Shown: positions 8,478 to 17,997, counted from the stretch's first letter. The stretch: 64,000 nucleotides of DNA from Peribacillus simplex (GCF_030123325.1 NZ_CP126106.1:2632001-2696000), one strand, 5' to 3'. Numbers and translations are program-made. Notes: generated from the letters alone by a model not told the origin.

Positions 8478-8613
8478 TTGTTGAAAAAATCTACATCCAA
8501 AAATAGTAGGCTCCTAAAGCGGCCATAGATTCATATTTTATTTAATAAGGAGTTCGCCGGCATTGGGGTTTGAGGAAAGAAAAATGCTAATTAACAAATT
8601 TTACAAAAATATC

Positions 8614-8642
8614 TTGTATCCGAGTAATGAAAACGCTATCAT
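8614..8642 (+). promoter_or_regulatory. murQ operon sigma-A promoter overlapped by a cre box
   Basis: TTGTAT (8614-8619), 17-nt spacer and TATCAT (8637-8642). TGAAAACGCTATCA at 8628-8641 matches the cre consensus TGWNANCGNTNWCA at every fixed position and covers the -10 box, predicting direct CcpA repression. A second possible -10 (TATAAT at 8647-8652) lies next to it. Confidence 0.75.
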
Positions 8643-8655
8643 TGAATATAATATG

Positions 8656-8699
8656 AAATATAATTTCATTTTTTTCTATTAAAAAATGAAATTATATTT
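8656..8699. promoter_or_regulatory. Large operator palindrome upstream of murQ (candidate MurR site)
   Basis: A 19-bp perfect inverted repeat (8656-8674 with 8681-8699, 6-nt centre) built of AT-rich ATGAAAT/ATTTCAT-like elements; a shorter dyad ATGAAAT-ATA-ATTTCAT sits at 8653-8669. It lies just downstream of the predicted start site and 27 bp before the ORF. Since the operon encodes an RpiR-type regulator, autoregulation by MurR is the simplest reading. It could also act as an RNA hairpin. Confidence 0.7.
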
Positions 8700-8725
8700 A
8701 AGTGATTGATAATAGGGGGAAATAA

Positions 8726-9640
8726 TTGTCTATGGAGGAACATTTGCGTTCATTAACGACTGAATTACGGAATGAAAAGACGATGAATATCGACAGTGCA
8801 AATACGATCGAAATCATTTCTGCAATCAATAAGGAAGATTTTAAAGTGGCAGCAGCGGTTCAGGCGGTATTGCCAAAGATTGAAACGGTGGTTGAATGGG
8901 CTTGCGAATCGTTAAAAAAAGGAGGGAGACTCATATACATCGGGGCAGGAACGAGCGGGAGACTCGGTGTTCTGGATGCCGTGGAATGTCCCCCGACTTT
9001 CAGCACACCGCCTGATAGGGTGCTGGGAATAATCGCAGGAGGGGAAAAGGCGTTTGTTCGGGCTGTTGAAGGAGCAGAGGATAAAGAAGAGTTTGGGGAA
9101 TGTGATCTGATTGACGTGGAACTTACAGCAAATGATACGGTTATTGGCATCGCGGCAAGCGGCCGTACCCCTTATGTGAGGGGCGCTTTACGTTATGCAA
9201 GAAAAGTTGGGGCTAAAGCGGTGGCATTATCATGCAATGAAAACGCGAGCATCACCGAAGCAGCTGATATAGGGATCGAAGTGGTGGTCGGACCGGAAGT
9301 GTTAACAGGATCCACGAGAATGAAAGCGGCAACCGCACATAAAATGGTACTCAATATGATCTCAACTGCAACCATGATCCGGTTGGGAAAAGTCTATGAA
9401 AATCTGATGGTCGACGTTAATGTCAGTAATCAAAAATTGAAGGAGCGCGCAATAAGCATCATAGAAACTGTAACGAATGCTGATTATGATCAAGCTTTGA
9501 ATACGCTTGAAAAGGCAAGCAATCAAGTTAAACCAGCGATTGTCATGATAAAAACGGCAACAGATTATGAAAAAGCGATGGAGTTGCTGGAGAATGCGGA
9601 TGGAGATGTCAGAAAAGCCATCTCGATCTATGAAGATTAA
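8726..9640 (+). CDS. murQ: N-acetylmuramic acid 6-phosphate etherase MurQ
   Basis: 304 residues, full family length. The SIS-domain signature GAGTSGRLGVLDAVECPPTF (~73-92) is diagnostic of MurQ, which removes D-lactate from MurNAc-6-phosphate to give GlcNAc-6-phosphate in the cytoplasm; GSTRMKAATAHKM near 192-204 is the second conserved block. TTG start at 8726 is 6 nt after AGGGGGA; the ATG two codons later is less well spaced. First gene of the murQ-murR-murP-mupG set, which feeds the aminosugar pool; product of MurP import is its substrate. Confidence 0.97.
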   Translation: MSMEEHLRSLTTELRNEKTMNIDSANTIEIISAINKEDFKVAAAVQAVLPKIETVVEWACESLKKGGRLIYIGAGTSGRLGVLDAVECPPTFSTPPDRVLGIIAGGEKAFVRAVEGAEDKEEFGECDLIDVELTANDTVIGIAASGRTPYVRGALRYARKVGAKAVALSCNENASITEAADIGIEVVVGPEVLTGSTRMKAATAHKMVLNMISTATMIRLGKVYENLMVDVNVSNQKLKERAISIIETVTNADYDQALNTLEKASNQVKPAIVMIKTATDYEKAMELLENADGDVRKAISIYED

Positions 9641-9651
9641 GGAGGGAAGCA

Positions 9652-10509
9652 ATGGCTACAGGAGGATTATCCATCATACAGACAATGTTGAGCAAGCTGC
9701 CGCAATCTGAACAAAAACTAGCAGAATATATTCTACAGAATCCTCATGAAGTTGTGAACAGCACTGTACAGGAATTAAGTACGTCCGCCCAAACAAGCGG
9801 GGCTGCCGTTATTAGGTTGTGTAAATCGCTTGGAATAAAAGGGTTTCAAGATTTGAAAATAAGGATCGCTGGAGATTTGATGAAGACCGTTGAACAGGGT
9901 TACCGGGATATCGAGCCTTCCGAATCACTGTATCGGATTGTGGAGAAAACAACGAGTAATTCGATTCAGACCATTAGGGACACATCTGAAATAATCGATC
10001 ACGATAATCTCAAACAGGCGATCAAACTGATGCTGAATGCTAAAACCGTCCACTTTTGCGGAGTGGGTGCTTCGAATATAGTTGCTGCTGACGCCCAGCA
10101 AAAATTACTTCGCGTCAATAAAGGGGCAACGGCTTTTACAGATATGCATCTAGTTGCAACCCTGATAGCAAATGCTGATGAAAATGACATCGTTTTTGCC
10201 ATTTCATTTTCAGGGGAAACACCTGAAGTTGTCAATATATTGAAGCTGGCAAAAGAACGTGGGGTCAAGACAATCGGGCTGACTCATTATGGCCAAACAA
10301 CGGTATCATCCTTGTGTGACGCCACACTGTATACATCCCATTCGAATGAGGCACCGTTTCGAAGTGCAGCAACATCCTCACGATTGGCGCAATTATATAT
10401 GATCGACATTTTGTTTTTGGGGATGGCTTCAGAACAATATGAAGAGACTGTCCAATATATTGATAACACCAGGTCTGCCATTAAATCGATGACAAAGCGA
10501 TATAAATGA
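9652..10509 (+). CDS. murR: RpiR-family transcriptional regulator MurR
   Basis: 285 residues: N-terminal HTH_6 domain (residues ~1-78, including LPQSEQKLAEYIL and TSGAAVIRLCKSLG) and a C-terminal SIS sugar-phosphate-binding domain (~125-255, FCGVGASNIVAAD and FAISFSGETPEV). In this context the effector is expected to be MurNAc-6-phosphate or a related aminosugar phosphate. 11 bp after murQ with AAGGAGG in the gap. The large palindrome before murQ is the likely operator. Functional name rests on synteny with B. subtilis and S. aureus mur clusters. Confidence 0.92.
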   Translation: MATGGLSIIQTMLSKLPQSEQKLAEYILQNPHEVVNSTVQELSTSAQTSGAAVIRLCKSLGIKGFQDLKIRIAGDLMKTVEQGYRDIEPSESLYRIVEKTTSNSIQTIRDTSEIIDHDNLKQAIKLMLNAKTVHFCGVGASNIVAADAQQKLLRVNKGATAFTDMHLVATLIANADENDIVFAISFSGETPEVVNILKLAKERGVKTIGLTHYGQTTVSSLCDATLYTSHSNEAPFRSAATSSRLAQLYMIDILFLGMASEQYEETVQYIDNTRSAIKSMTKRYK

Positions 10510-10541
10510 TTGATACGAGATTTGACAAAGGGGGCTTTTGA

Positions 10542-11912
10542 ATGGGTAAGGGGGATAAGTACGCCAGTTTAGCAGAAGAGTTATTGGGGAAATTAGGCGG
10601 GGCTTCTAATGTTGCCGATGCTGCACATTGTATGACCAGACTCAGGGTACTGCCAATCGATCGTTCGAAAGTAAATATGGAAGATATAAAAAATATGGAA
10701 GGCGTTTTTGGCGTCATTGAAGAGGAAACGATACAAATCGTCCTCGGGCCAGGCGTGGTGAACAAGGTTCATACAGAATTTGAAAAGCTTCTGGAGGCAT
10801 CTTCTGGCGATTTGAACTTAAAGGAAGTAGCCTCGAAGAATAAATCAGAGATTGATAGGAAAAACGCAAAACCGTTTAAACTTTTTTTACGCAGGATTGC
10901 AAGTATTTTCATCCCTTTAATTCCCGCCTTGGTGGCATCAGGTTTGATTACCGGTATTACAAAAGCAATCGTTCAAGCGGGCTGGCTTGCAGCAGAATCG
11001 CAATTAGCCATCATTTTAACCGTTATCGGATCGGGGCTGTTTGCCTACTTGGGGATTTTGGTTGGGACCAATGCAGCAAAAGAATACGGTGGATCGCCTG
11101 CACTTGGTGCATTAGCAGGTATCTTGGTCATAAACCCGGCCGTCGGCGACATTTCATTGTTCGGTGAAAATTTGCTCCCTGGCCGCGGTGGGTTGATAGG
11201 AGTCCTCTTTGCAGCTATTTTCATAGCCTTGGTGGAAAAACAGGTCAGGAAATTCATTCCTCAATCACTGGATATCATTTTGACGCCAACCATCGCTTTA
11301 CTCATTACTGGGATTGTCACTTACATTGTATTTATGCCGGTAGGAGGGTTTTTATCGGATGCCATTACGACTGGGTTATTGAATGTTTTGGATTTCGGCG
11401 GTGTCGTAGCTGGATTCGTGCTTGGTGCGGCCTTCCTCCCTCTTGTCATTACTGGTTTACATCAAGGATTAACGCCTGTCCATCTGGAATTGATCAATTC
11501 GATTGGTGATGATCCACTGCTTCCCATTTTGGCGATGGGTGGAGCGGGCCAAGTTGGAGCGGCATTTGCCATCTATATGAAAACGAAGAAAGCAAGTTTG
11601 AAGCGAGCTATCGGAGGAGGCCTTCCTTCCGGGATGCTAGGTATTGGTGAACCCCTTATATTTGGAGTGACCCTGCCATTGGGCAGGCCTTTCTTAACTG
11701 CTTGTTTAGGAGCAGGAGTAGGTGGAGCATTCCAGGCTCAATTCGGAATCGCAACGTCGTCCATCGGTGTGTCCGGACTGCCGCTTACCTTTTTAGTTCA
11801 TCCAAACCAAATCGGACTGTTTCTCGCTGGGTTGTTCATTTCCTATATAGCAGGATTTATTTTTACGTATTTGTTTGGATTCAAAGATGAAATGGCAGTT
11901 GAATTCAAGTGA
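10542..11912 (+). CDS. murP: PTS N-acetylmuramic acid transporter EIIBC, MurP
   Basis: 456 residues. EIIB domain at ~8-90 with the phospho-accepting Cys30 (AHCMTRLRV), then a glucose-superfamily EIIC domain (~110-450) with about ten membrane segments and the conserved GIGEPLIFG motif near 365. No EIIA domain is present, so the cell's common glucose-type EIIA must serve it. Imports and 6-phosphorylates MurNAc (or MurNAc-GlcNAc, as reported for the S. aureus transporter). Located between murR and mupG; its stop overlaps the mupG start (GTGA), consistent with a coupled transport/hydrolysis pair. Confidence 0.93.
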   Translation: MGKGDKYASLAEELLGKLGGASNVADAAHCMTRLRVLPIDRSKVNMEDIKNMEGVFGVIEEETIQIVLGPGVVNKVHTEFEKLLEASSGDLNLKEVASKNKSEIDRKNAKPFKLFLRRIASIFIPLIPALVASGLITGITKAIVQAGWLAAESQLAIILTVIGSGLFAYLGILVGTNAAKEYGGSPALGALAGILVINPAVGDISLFGENLLPGRGGLIGVLFAAIFIALVEKQVRKFIPQSLDIILTPTIALLITGIVTYIVFMPVGGFLSDAITTGLLNVLDFGGVVAGFVLGAAFLPLVITGLHQGLTPVHLELINSIGDDPLLPILAMGGAGQVGAAFAIYMKTKKASLKRAIGGGLPSGMLGIGEPLIFGVTLPLGRPFLTACLGAGVGGAFQAQFGIATSSIGVSGLPLTFLVHPNQIGLFLAGLFISYIAGFIFTYLFGFKDEMAVEFK

Positions 11913-12919
11913 TCGGAATCTCTTTTTATCTACAAGACCCGCATGCAGAAACACAAATCATCCATGCTACTAACCTGGGAGTGAAGAGAGCATTTACCTC
12001 GCTTCATATTCCTGAAGAAAAGGGTGATCTCGTGAAGAGGATGATCACGCTTTTAAAGCTTTCAGAGGCCTATGGATTGGAAATCCATGCAGATGTCTCA
12101 TTAAAAACGCTTGATCATTTGGGGATTAGCAAATTTACGGATTTATGGCCATTAGGTATTAAAGGTATTCGCCTTGATGATGGGTTTAATAAAGAAACGG
12201 TCATATCTTTATCTAAGGTGTTTTCACTCTCACTAAATGCAAGTACGTTGAGTGAAGAAGAACTTTTAGCCGTGCTTGGGGGCGGTGTGGAAACGGAAAG
12301 TCTGATAGCTTGGCACAACTTTTATCCAAGGCCTGAAACGGGCCTTGAGGAAGGGTTCTTTCATGAACAAAATCGAATGTTCAAGAAATACGGCATACCG
12401 ATCTTTGCTTTCATCCCGGGTGCAGGAAGTAAACGCGGTCCTCTTCATGAGGGTCTTCCAACACTCGAAAAACACAGGTTGGTGAATCCTTACGCTGCCG
12501 GTATTGAGATGATTCAGCATGTGGAAGGAGTTTACGTTGGGGATCAAGGAACGGAGAATAATCTGCTTGAGAAACTAACCGCCTATAAAAATCTAAATAT
12601 TCTAACTGTTAGAGTGGAATCCCGAATTTTGCAAAGCGGTCAGTATAAATTGAGGCCAGATGTTTCTCAAGATGTTTTCCGACTGCAGAATACCCGGGTC
12701 ACAGCAAATGTTGAGCCAAGTAATACAGTCGCACGCAGCCTTGGGTCCATAACGATGGACAATGATGCTTACGGAAGATATCGGGGAGAGGTCCAAATTT
12801 GCAAGAGGGACCTAGGGGCAAATCACCGAGTTAATGTGATAGGTCGAGTTATAGAAGAAGATATTCCCTTGCTGTCCCTTCTAAAGCCTGGTCAAATGGT
12901 AAACCTTATAATTGAGTGA
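11909..12919 (+). CDS. mupG: DUF871-family 6-phospho-N-acetylmuramidase MupG
   Basis: 336 residues, GTG start overlapping murP. The N-terminal TIM barrel (IGISFYLQDPHAETQIIHATNLGVKRAFTSLHIPEE) and C-terminal small beta domain (from ~235, with NTVARSLGSITMDNDAYGRYRGEVQI) are those of the DUF871/MupG family. In S. aureus MupG splits MurNAc-6P-GlcNAc inside the cell, releasing MurNAc-6P for MurQ and GlcNAc. Here its coupling to murP supports import of the phosphorylated disaccharide. B. subtilis lacks this gene at the equivalent place (amiE instead). Confidence 0.9.
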   Translation: MIGISFYLQDPHAETQIIHATNLGVKRAFTSLHIPEEKGDLVKRMITLLKLSEAYGLEIHADVSLKTLDHLGISKFTDLWPLGIKGIRLDDGFNKETVISLSKVFSLSLNASTLSEEELLAVLGGGVETESLIAWHNFYPRPETGLEEGFFHEQNRMFKKYGIPIFAFIPGAGSKRGPLHEGLPTLEKHRLVNPYAAGIEMIQHVEGVYVGDQGTENNLLEKLTAYKNLNILTVRVESRILQSGQYKLRPDVSQDVFRLQNTRVTANVEPSNTVARSLGSITMDNDAYGRYRGEVQICKRDLGANHRVNVIGRVIEEDIPLLSLLKPGQMVNLIIE

Positions 12920-13122
12920 CCAATTGAATCGATTATATAGGGGGGTAAATGGATATATTTCATAAAGGCTTGTTAAAAGAGGCGGCTGCTGGGTTTCCAA
13001 TGCTGCCTTGATTTCTTTATAGGATCTATATAGTTCATTTCCATTCATTTTTACCCCTTCTTGAAAGTGGATATGGAATTGTTGCTAACGGAACTAAAAA
13101 GTATACAAGGGAGGAAGCCTAA

Positions 13123-15063
13123 ATGATAAAAAGGATATGTGCCCCTGCTGGAATCGCATTATTCTTTGTTCTATCCATTTTGGGAGGGAATGCGACAGCA
13201 AAGGGATCAGAGAATGAAAAATCTGAATCTGATATACAGGAAATCGTAGAAAACATGACAATCGATGAAAAAGTCGGTCAAATGCTAATGCCGGATTTTC
13301 GTAATTGGCAAAAACAAGGAGAAGTGAAGGCGACCGGGTTTATTGAAATGAACTCAGAAGTTGAAAGCATCATCAAAAAATATCATCTGGGAGGTGTGAT
13401 TCTGTTTGCTGAGAATGTAGTCGATACCGAACAAACGGTTCGGCTAACAGATGGTTTGCAGAAGGCAAGCCAGGACCTGCCGCTGTTCATAACGATCGAT
13501 CAGGAAGGAGGTATCGTAACTCGCCTTCAAACTGGAACGAACCTTCCTGGTAATATGGCACTTGGTGCAGCCAGAAATGAGAGGTACGCTTTTCAATCTG
13601 GAGAAATCATTGGCAAGGAACTGTCGTCACTTGGCATAAATGTCAATTTCGGGCCGTCTGTCGATGTCAATAATAATCCCGGAAATCCTGTTATTGGCGT
13701 TCGTTCCTTCAGTTCTGATCCGGAACTTGTATCAAAGCTTGGCATTCAGATGATAAAAGGATTGCAAAATCAGAACATGATAGCGACGACCAAGCATTTC
13801 CCCGGCCATGGAGATACAGCAGTCGATAGTCATTATGGTCTCCCCCTTGTTTCTCATGATAAAGAACGTTTGCGTTCCATCGAGTTGGTTCCTTTCCAAA
13901 GGGCAATCGATGCTGGAGTTGATATGATGATGACAGCACACGTTCAATTTCCTGCATTCGATGACACTAAGTATATCAGTAAAAAAGACGGTCAAGAAAT
14001 TATGGTTCCTGCAACGTTGTCACAAAAGGTCATCACGGGTCTATTACGTGAAGAAATGGGCTTTGACGGTGTTGTGGTTACAGATGCTTTGAATATGAAT
14101 GCCATCGCGGACAACTTCGGACAGGAAGAAGCTGTGGTCCTTGCCCTGAAATCTGGCGTTGATATTGCACTGATGCCTGCTCAGGTTAATTCGCTTCAAA
14201 TGGAAAAGAATTTAACCTCTGTATTCAATGCAGTGAAAGCAGCAGTGGAAAGTGGGGAAATTCCCCTAGGTCAAGTCAATCAATCTGTAACGAGGATACT
14301 TGAACTGAAAGTGAAGAAAGGGATATTAAACCCTGATGATGCTCCGATCGATAAAAAAATCGAAACCGCGCTTAAAGTGGTCGGAAATGAAGAGCATTTG
14401 AAAAAAGAAAGGAAAATAGCGGAAGATGCCATCACTCTATTGAAAAATGAAGACAAAACATTGCCTTTCAAACCCAAGAAAAATGATGAAGTTTTAATTC
14501 TTGCTCCTTTTGATGACCAAGTTGAGTCCATGTCCAGGAGCATCAGCGAATTAGCTGATAAAAAGAAAATCAAGAAAGTCCAAATAACGGGTATGAGTTT
14601 TTCAGGAAAGTCATTTTCAAATCAAGTGGCCAGACTCATTGATGAATCGGACTTTGTAATAACCGGTTCCTATATTGTCAAAAACGATCCGGCTGTCAAT
14701 GACGGAGTGATAGATGATAGCATTCAAGATTCGTCGAAGTGGGCAACAGCCTTCCCTAGGGCGGTCATGAATCATGCTAAGAAGAAAGATAAAGAATTTG
14801 TTTTAATGAGTTTAAGAAACCCGTATGACGTTGCAAACTTTGAGGAAGCGAAAGCGGTTCTTGCTGTTTACGGATTCAAAGGGTATTCGAATGGGCGTTA
14901 TAGACAGCCAAATATCCCGGCAGGCATCTCGACCATTTTTGGTGAATCAAAACCTAAAGGCACGTTGCCAGTCGATATACCATCAGTAACCAAGCCCGAT
15001 CAAAGCCTTTATAAATTTGGATATGGATTAGATATTAAATCTGGAAGACCCATTAAAAAATAG
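13123..15063 (+). CDS. nagZ: Secreted exo-beta-N-acetylglucosaminidase NagZ (GH3)
   Basis: 646 residues, the long two-domain B. subtilis form. Signal sequence at residues 1-27 (ends NATAKG). GH3 barrel to ~400 with the family motif KHFPGHGDTAVDSH near 219-232, which holds the His-Asp dyad that replaces a conventional acid/base, and nucleophile Asp in VVVTDALNM. The C-terminal alpha/beta/alpha domain follows. Exported, probably wall-associated: removes terminal GlcNAc from muropeptides or peptidoglycan fragments. GGGAGG precedes the ATG. Followed after 13 bp by namZ, and the two enzymes act in turn from the glycan end. Confidence 0.95.
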   Translation: MIKRICAPAGIALFFVLSILGGNATAKGSENEKSESDIQEIVENMTIDEKVGQMLMPDFRNWQKQGEVKATGFIEMNSEVESIIKKYHLGGVILFAENVVDTEQTVRLTDGLQKASQDLPLFITIDQEGGIVTRLQTGTNLPGNMALGAARNERYAFQSGEIIGKELSSLGINVNFGPSVDVNNNPGNPVIGVRSFSSDPELVSKLGIQMIKGLQNQNMIATTKHFPGHGDTAVDSHYGLPLVSHDKERLRSIELVPFQRAIDAGVDMMMTAHVQFPAFDDTKYISKKDGQEIMVPATLSQKVITGLLREEMGFDGVVVTDALNMNAIADNFGQEEAVVLALKSGVDIALMPAQVNSLQMEKNLTSVFNAVKAAVESGEIPLGQVNQSVTRILELKVKKGILNPDDAPIDKKIETALKVVGNEEHLKKERKIAEDAITLLKNEDKTLPFKPKKNDEVLILAPFDDQVESMSRSISELADKKKIKKVQITGMSFSGKSFSNQVARLIDESDFVITGSYIVKNDPAVNDGVIDDSIQDSSKWATAFPRAVMNHAKKKDKEFVLMSLRNPYDVANFEEAKAVLAVYGFKGYSNGRYRQPNIPAGISTIFGESKPKGTLPVDIPSVTKPDQSLYKFGYGLDIKSGRPIKK

Positions 15064-15076
15064 GGAGGGAAGCAAT

Positions 15077-16315
15077 TTGAAAAGAATGATAACCCTATTT
15101 ATCATTTGCCTGTTGACTTTCGGCATCGTTTCTTCAAAAAGTGTAACCGCTGTTAAAGAGAAGAAAAAACAAAAGGTCAGTCCCGGTATTGAAGTTCTTT
15201 TAAAAGAAGAAAAGAACGTGTTAAGCGGAAAGAAAGTCGGATTGATTACGAATCCAACTGGGATCGATTCTAAATTAACCAGCATCGTCGATCTACTTAA
15301 TGATGATCCGGATATTAATTTGACAGCGTTGTTTGGTCCTGAACATGGAGTGCGTGGAGATGCGCAAGCTGGTGCAAGCGTTGAATATTATATTGATGAA
15401 AAAACAGGGTTGCCCGTTTATAGCCTATATGGCAAAACGAAAAAACCGACGCCTGAAATGTTAAAGGATGTTGAGGTCCTTGTTTTTGATATCCAGGATG
15501 TCGGAACACGCTATTACACTTATATCTACACGATGGCTTATGCGATGGAAGCAGCCACAGAAAATGATATCCCATTTATCGTGCTGGACCGGCCCAACCC
15601 ACAAGGCGGGGAGTCGGTAGAAGGGCCAGTACTTGAACCTGAATTCTCATCGTTTGTTGGTTTGTACCCAATACCTCTAAAGCATGGGATGACTGTTGGG
15701 GAACTCGCGACTTTGTTCAATAAGGAATTTAAAATTGGTGCAGATCTAAAGGTCATCAAAATGAAAGGCTGGAAGCGAGATATGGATTATGACGAAACTG
15801 GTCTCCCTTTTGTCTTGCCGTCACCGAATATGCCGACAGTTTCCACTACGTTCGTATATCCGGCTACAGGCTTGATCGAGGGAACGAATGTCTCGGAAGG
15901 CAGAGGAACGACTAAACCATTCGAGTTGATTGGTGCTCCTTATATAAACAGTGAAGAGCTTGCTGGGAAATTAAATGCATTAAGGTTACCTGGCGTAAAA
16001 TTCAGGGCAGCCTCCTTTACACCTACATTTTCAAAACATGCAGGTAAACTTAGCCATGGAGTGGAAATTTATATAACGGATAGAGAGGAATTCAAAGCTG
16101 TCCCTACCGGACTTCACATAATCAAGACCATTCAGGATCTATATCCTGGAGATTTCGAATTCCTTGCAGCCAACAATTTCAATTTATTGATTGGCAATGG
16201 ATGGGTAATGTCAAGAATTGAAGAAGGTTCATCAATAAATGAAATCATGAAAGAATATCAAGTAAAGCAGGATGCTTTTAAAAAGGTTCGCAAAAATTAC
16301 TTGCTCTATAAATAA
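15077..16315 (+). CDS. namZ: Secreted exo-beta-N-acetylmuramidase NamZ (DUF1343/GH171, YbbC-like)
   Basis: 412 residues, TTG start after AGGGAGG. Signal peptide ~1-27. The sequences LFGPEHGVRGDAQAG (~88-102), DIQDVGTRYYTYIYTM and VLDRPNPQGG are diagnostic for the DUF1343 family; B. subtilis YbbC was shown to be an exo-MurNAc-ase (NamZ, GH171). Works outside the cell after NagZ, giving free MurNAc for MurP and GlcNAc for the adjacent PTS. A terminator follows. Fold and family are clear; substrate follows from the family. Confidence 0.94.
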   Translation: MKRMITLFIICLLTFGIVSSKSVTAVKEKKKQKVSPGIEVLLKEEKNVLSGKKVGLITNPTGIDSKLTSIVDLLNDDPDINLTALFGPEHGVRGDAQAGASVEYYIDEKTGLPVYSLYGKTKKPTPEMLKDVEVLVFDIQDVGTRYYTYIYTMAYAMEAATENDIPFIVLDRPNPQGGESVEGPVLEPEFSSFVGLYPIPLKHGMTVGELATLFNKEFKIGADLKVIKMKGWKRDMDYDETGLPFVLPSPNMPTVSTTFVYPATGLIEGTNVSEGRGTTKPFELIGAPYINSEELAGKLNALRLPGVKFRAASFTPTFSKHAGKLSHGVEIYITDREEFKAVPTGLHIIKTIQDLYPGDFEFLAANNFNLLIGNGWVMSRIEEGSSINEIMKEYQVKQDAFKKVRKNYLLYK

Positions 16316-16320
16316 GTGAA

Positions 16321-16353
16321 AAAAGAAAAGTCCGGTTGGACTTTTCTTTTTTT
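16321..16353 (+). terminator. Rho-independent terminator after namZ
   Basis: 13-bp perfect stem (16321-16333 with 16338-16350), GGTT loop and T run. nagP therefore probably has its own promoter. Confidence 0.93.
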
Positions 16354-16387
16354 GATGACCTTTCGAAGGAAGAGAAAATCGCTAAGA

Positions 16388-16405
16388 CTTTATTCCTGAA
16401 TAAAG
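16388..16405. promoter_or_regulatory. Inverted repeat upstream of nagP
   Basis: CTTTATTC-CT-GAATAAAG, a perfect 8-bp dyad ~100 bp before nagP. A possible operator; it resembles neither the murQ palindrome nor the B. subtilis NagR (dre) site as I remember it. Confidence 0.35.
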
Positions 16406-16505
16406 CCAAATTTATAAATGAAATGCAGTTCTAAAATGGAAGGAACCGTTGTCTAATAGAATATGGGGTTTGCCCTAAATCAGTACTTGTCAGGAGGAAA
16501 GCGGG

Positions 16506-17981
16506 ATGAAAAAATATCTTCAAAAAATTGGGCGTTCCTTGATGCTGCCTGTAGCCGTATTGCCGGCAGCCGCCATATTAATGGGGATCGGTTATTGGAT
16601 AGACCCAGCAGGATGGGGAGCGGGAAGTCCGTTAGCGGCTTTCTTAATTAAAGCGGGTTCTTCGATCATTGATAATATGGCTATCTTATTTGCTGTTGGA
16701 GTGGCGTTGGGGATGTCGAAAGGGAAAGATGGAGCCGCAGCTTTGAGCGGTCTGGTAGCCTATCTAGTCGTAACGACATTGCTTTCCACGGACTCGGTAG
16801 CGATGCTGCAAGGAATTGATGCAAAAGATGTAAATCCAGCATTTGTGAAAATAGAAAATGCATTTGTCGGAATCCTCTCGGGCCTTATAGCCGCAGCAAT
16901 GTATAATCGGTTCAGTAAGGTCGAGCTGCCGGATGCACTCGCTTTCTTTAGCGGTAAACGCCTTGTCCCGATCCTTACTGCGGTTGTCATGTTACTCGTT
17001 TCTCTTATATTATTCTTCGTATGGCCACTCATCTACTCCTGGTTAGTTATATTTGGGGAAGGAATAAGTGAATTAGGTGCAGCTGGAGCAGGACTCTATG
17101 GATTTTTCAATCGGCTTTTGATACCAACAGGTTTACATCATGCGTTAAACTCCGTATTCTGGTTCGATGTAATAGGACTTAACGATATCGGTAAATTCTG
17201 GGCTGGAACAGGAATAAAAGGAACCACGGGCATGTATCAAGCCGGATTCTTTCCCGTCATGATGTTCGGTTTACCGGCTGCTGCTCTTGCCATGTACCAT
17301 TCAGCAAAATCACGGAAGAAAAAACAAGTGGCCTCATTAATGCTCGCAGCCGGTTTCGCTTCATTTTTCACAGGCGTTACTGAACCGTTGGAATTTGCTT
17401 TCATGTTTGTTGCACCAGCCCTATTTGTTGTGCATGCCTTATTAACAGGGATATCGTTAGCTATTGCTGCGACTTTCCAATGGACAGCAGGGTTCGGTTT
17501 TAGTGCTGGATTCATTGACTTTGTTTTAAGTTCAAGATTGCCATTGGCAAATGAACCTTATATGCTGCTTCTTCAAGGACTGGCTTTTGCTGTCATTTAC
17601 TATTTCTTATTCCGATTCTTGATAAAAAGGTTCAATTTAATGACTCCAGGCAGAGAAGATGATACAGAAGATGAGCTTGACGGTGGAGGAGTGATTGCGG
17701 AAGCAGACAGCAGTCACGGCAGGAATGATGAGAGTAAATTCTTTGGAATGGCTTCCGCTATTTATGAAGGTTTAGGCGGAGACGCTAACGTAATATCTGT
17801 AGATAACTGCGTTACCCGATTAAGGGTTGAGGTGGAGAATATGGGAGCTGTCGATCAGAATAAAATCAAATCAGCAGGGGTTGCTGGAATCAATATCGTG
17901 GGTCCACAAAGCATTCAAGTAATCGTTGGGACACAAGTACAATTCATAGCTGATGAAATTGAAAAGATCCGGCGGCAATAG
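16506..17981 (+). CDS. nagP: PTS N-acetylglucosamine transporter EIICB, NagP-like
   Basis: 491 residues. EIIC domain first (1-~385, about ten membrane segments; IGRSLMLPVAVLPAAAILMGIGY at the start, GVTEPLEFAFMFV near 300) and EIIB at the C-terminus (~410-490) with phospho-Cys435 in VDNCVTRLRV. This order and the N-terminus match the GlcNAc (NagE/NagP) subgroup; no EIIA is fused. Placed after nagZ/namZ, it would take up the GlcNAc they release. AGGAGGAAAG precedes the ATG. The linker at ~380-410 is unusually acidic. Substrate glucose cannot be excluded from sequence alone. Confidence 0.9.
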   Translation: MKKYLQKIGRSLMLPVAVLPAAAILMGIGYWIDPAGWGAGSPLAAFLIKAGSSIIDNMAILFAVGVALGMSKGKDGAAALSGLVAYLVVTTLLSTDSVAMLQGIDAKDVNPAFVKIENAFVGILSGLIAAAMYNRFSKVELPDALAFFSGKRLVPILTAVVMLLVSLILFFVWPLIYSWLVIFGEGISELGAAGAGLYGFFNRLLIPTGLHHALNSVFWFDVIGLNDIGKFWAGTGIKGTTGMYQAGFFPVMMFGLPAAALAMYHSAKSRKKKQVASLMLAAGFASFFTGVTEPLEFAFMFVAPALFVVHALLTGISLAIAATFQWTAGFGFSAGFIDFVLSSRLPLANEPYMLLLQGLAFAVIYYFLFRFLIKRFNLMTPGREDDTEDELDGGGVIAEADSSHGRNDESKFFGMASAIYEGLGGDANVISVDNCVTRLRVEVENMGAVDQNKIKSAGVAGINIVGPQSIQVIVGTQVQFIADEIEKIRRQ

Positions 17982-17997
17982 CTGATACACTAAAAGT

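Noticed and set aside
12920..13122. Separate regulatory element before nagZ
   Set aside because: Partial complementarity (GGGGTAAA near 12941 with TTTACCCC near 13054) is broken and not convincing as terminator, riboswitch or operator.
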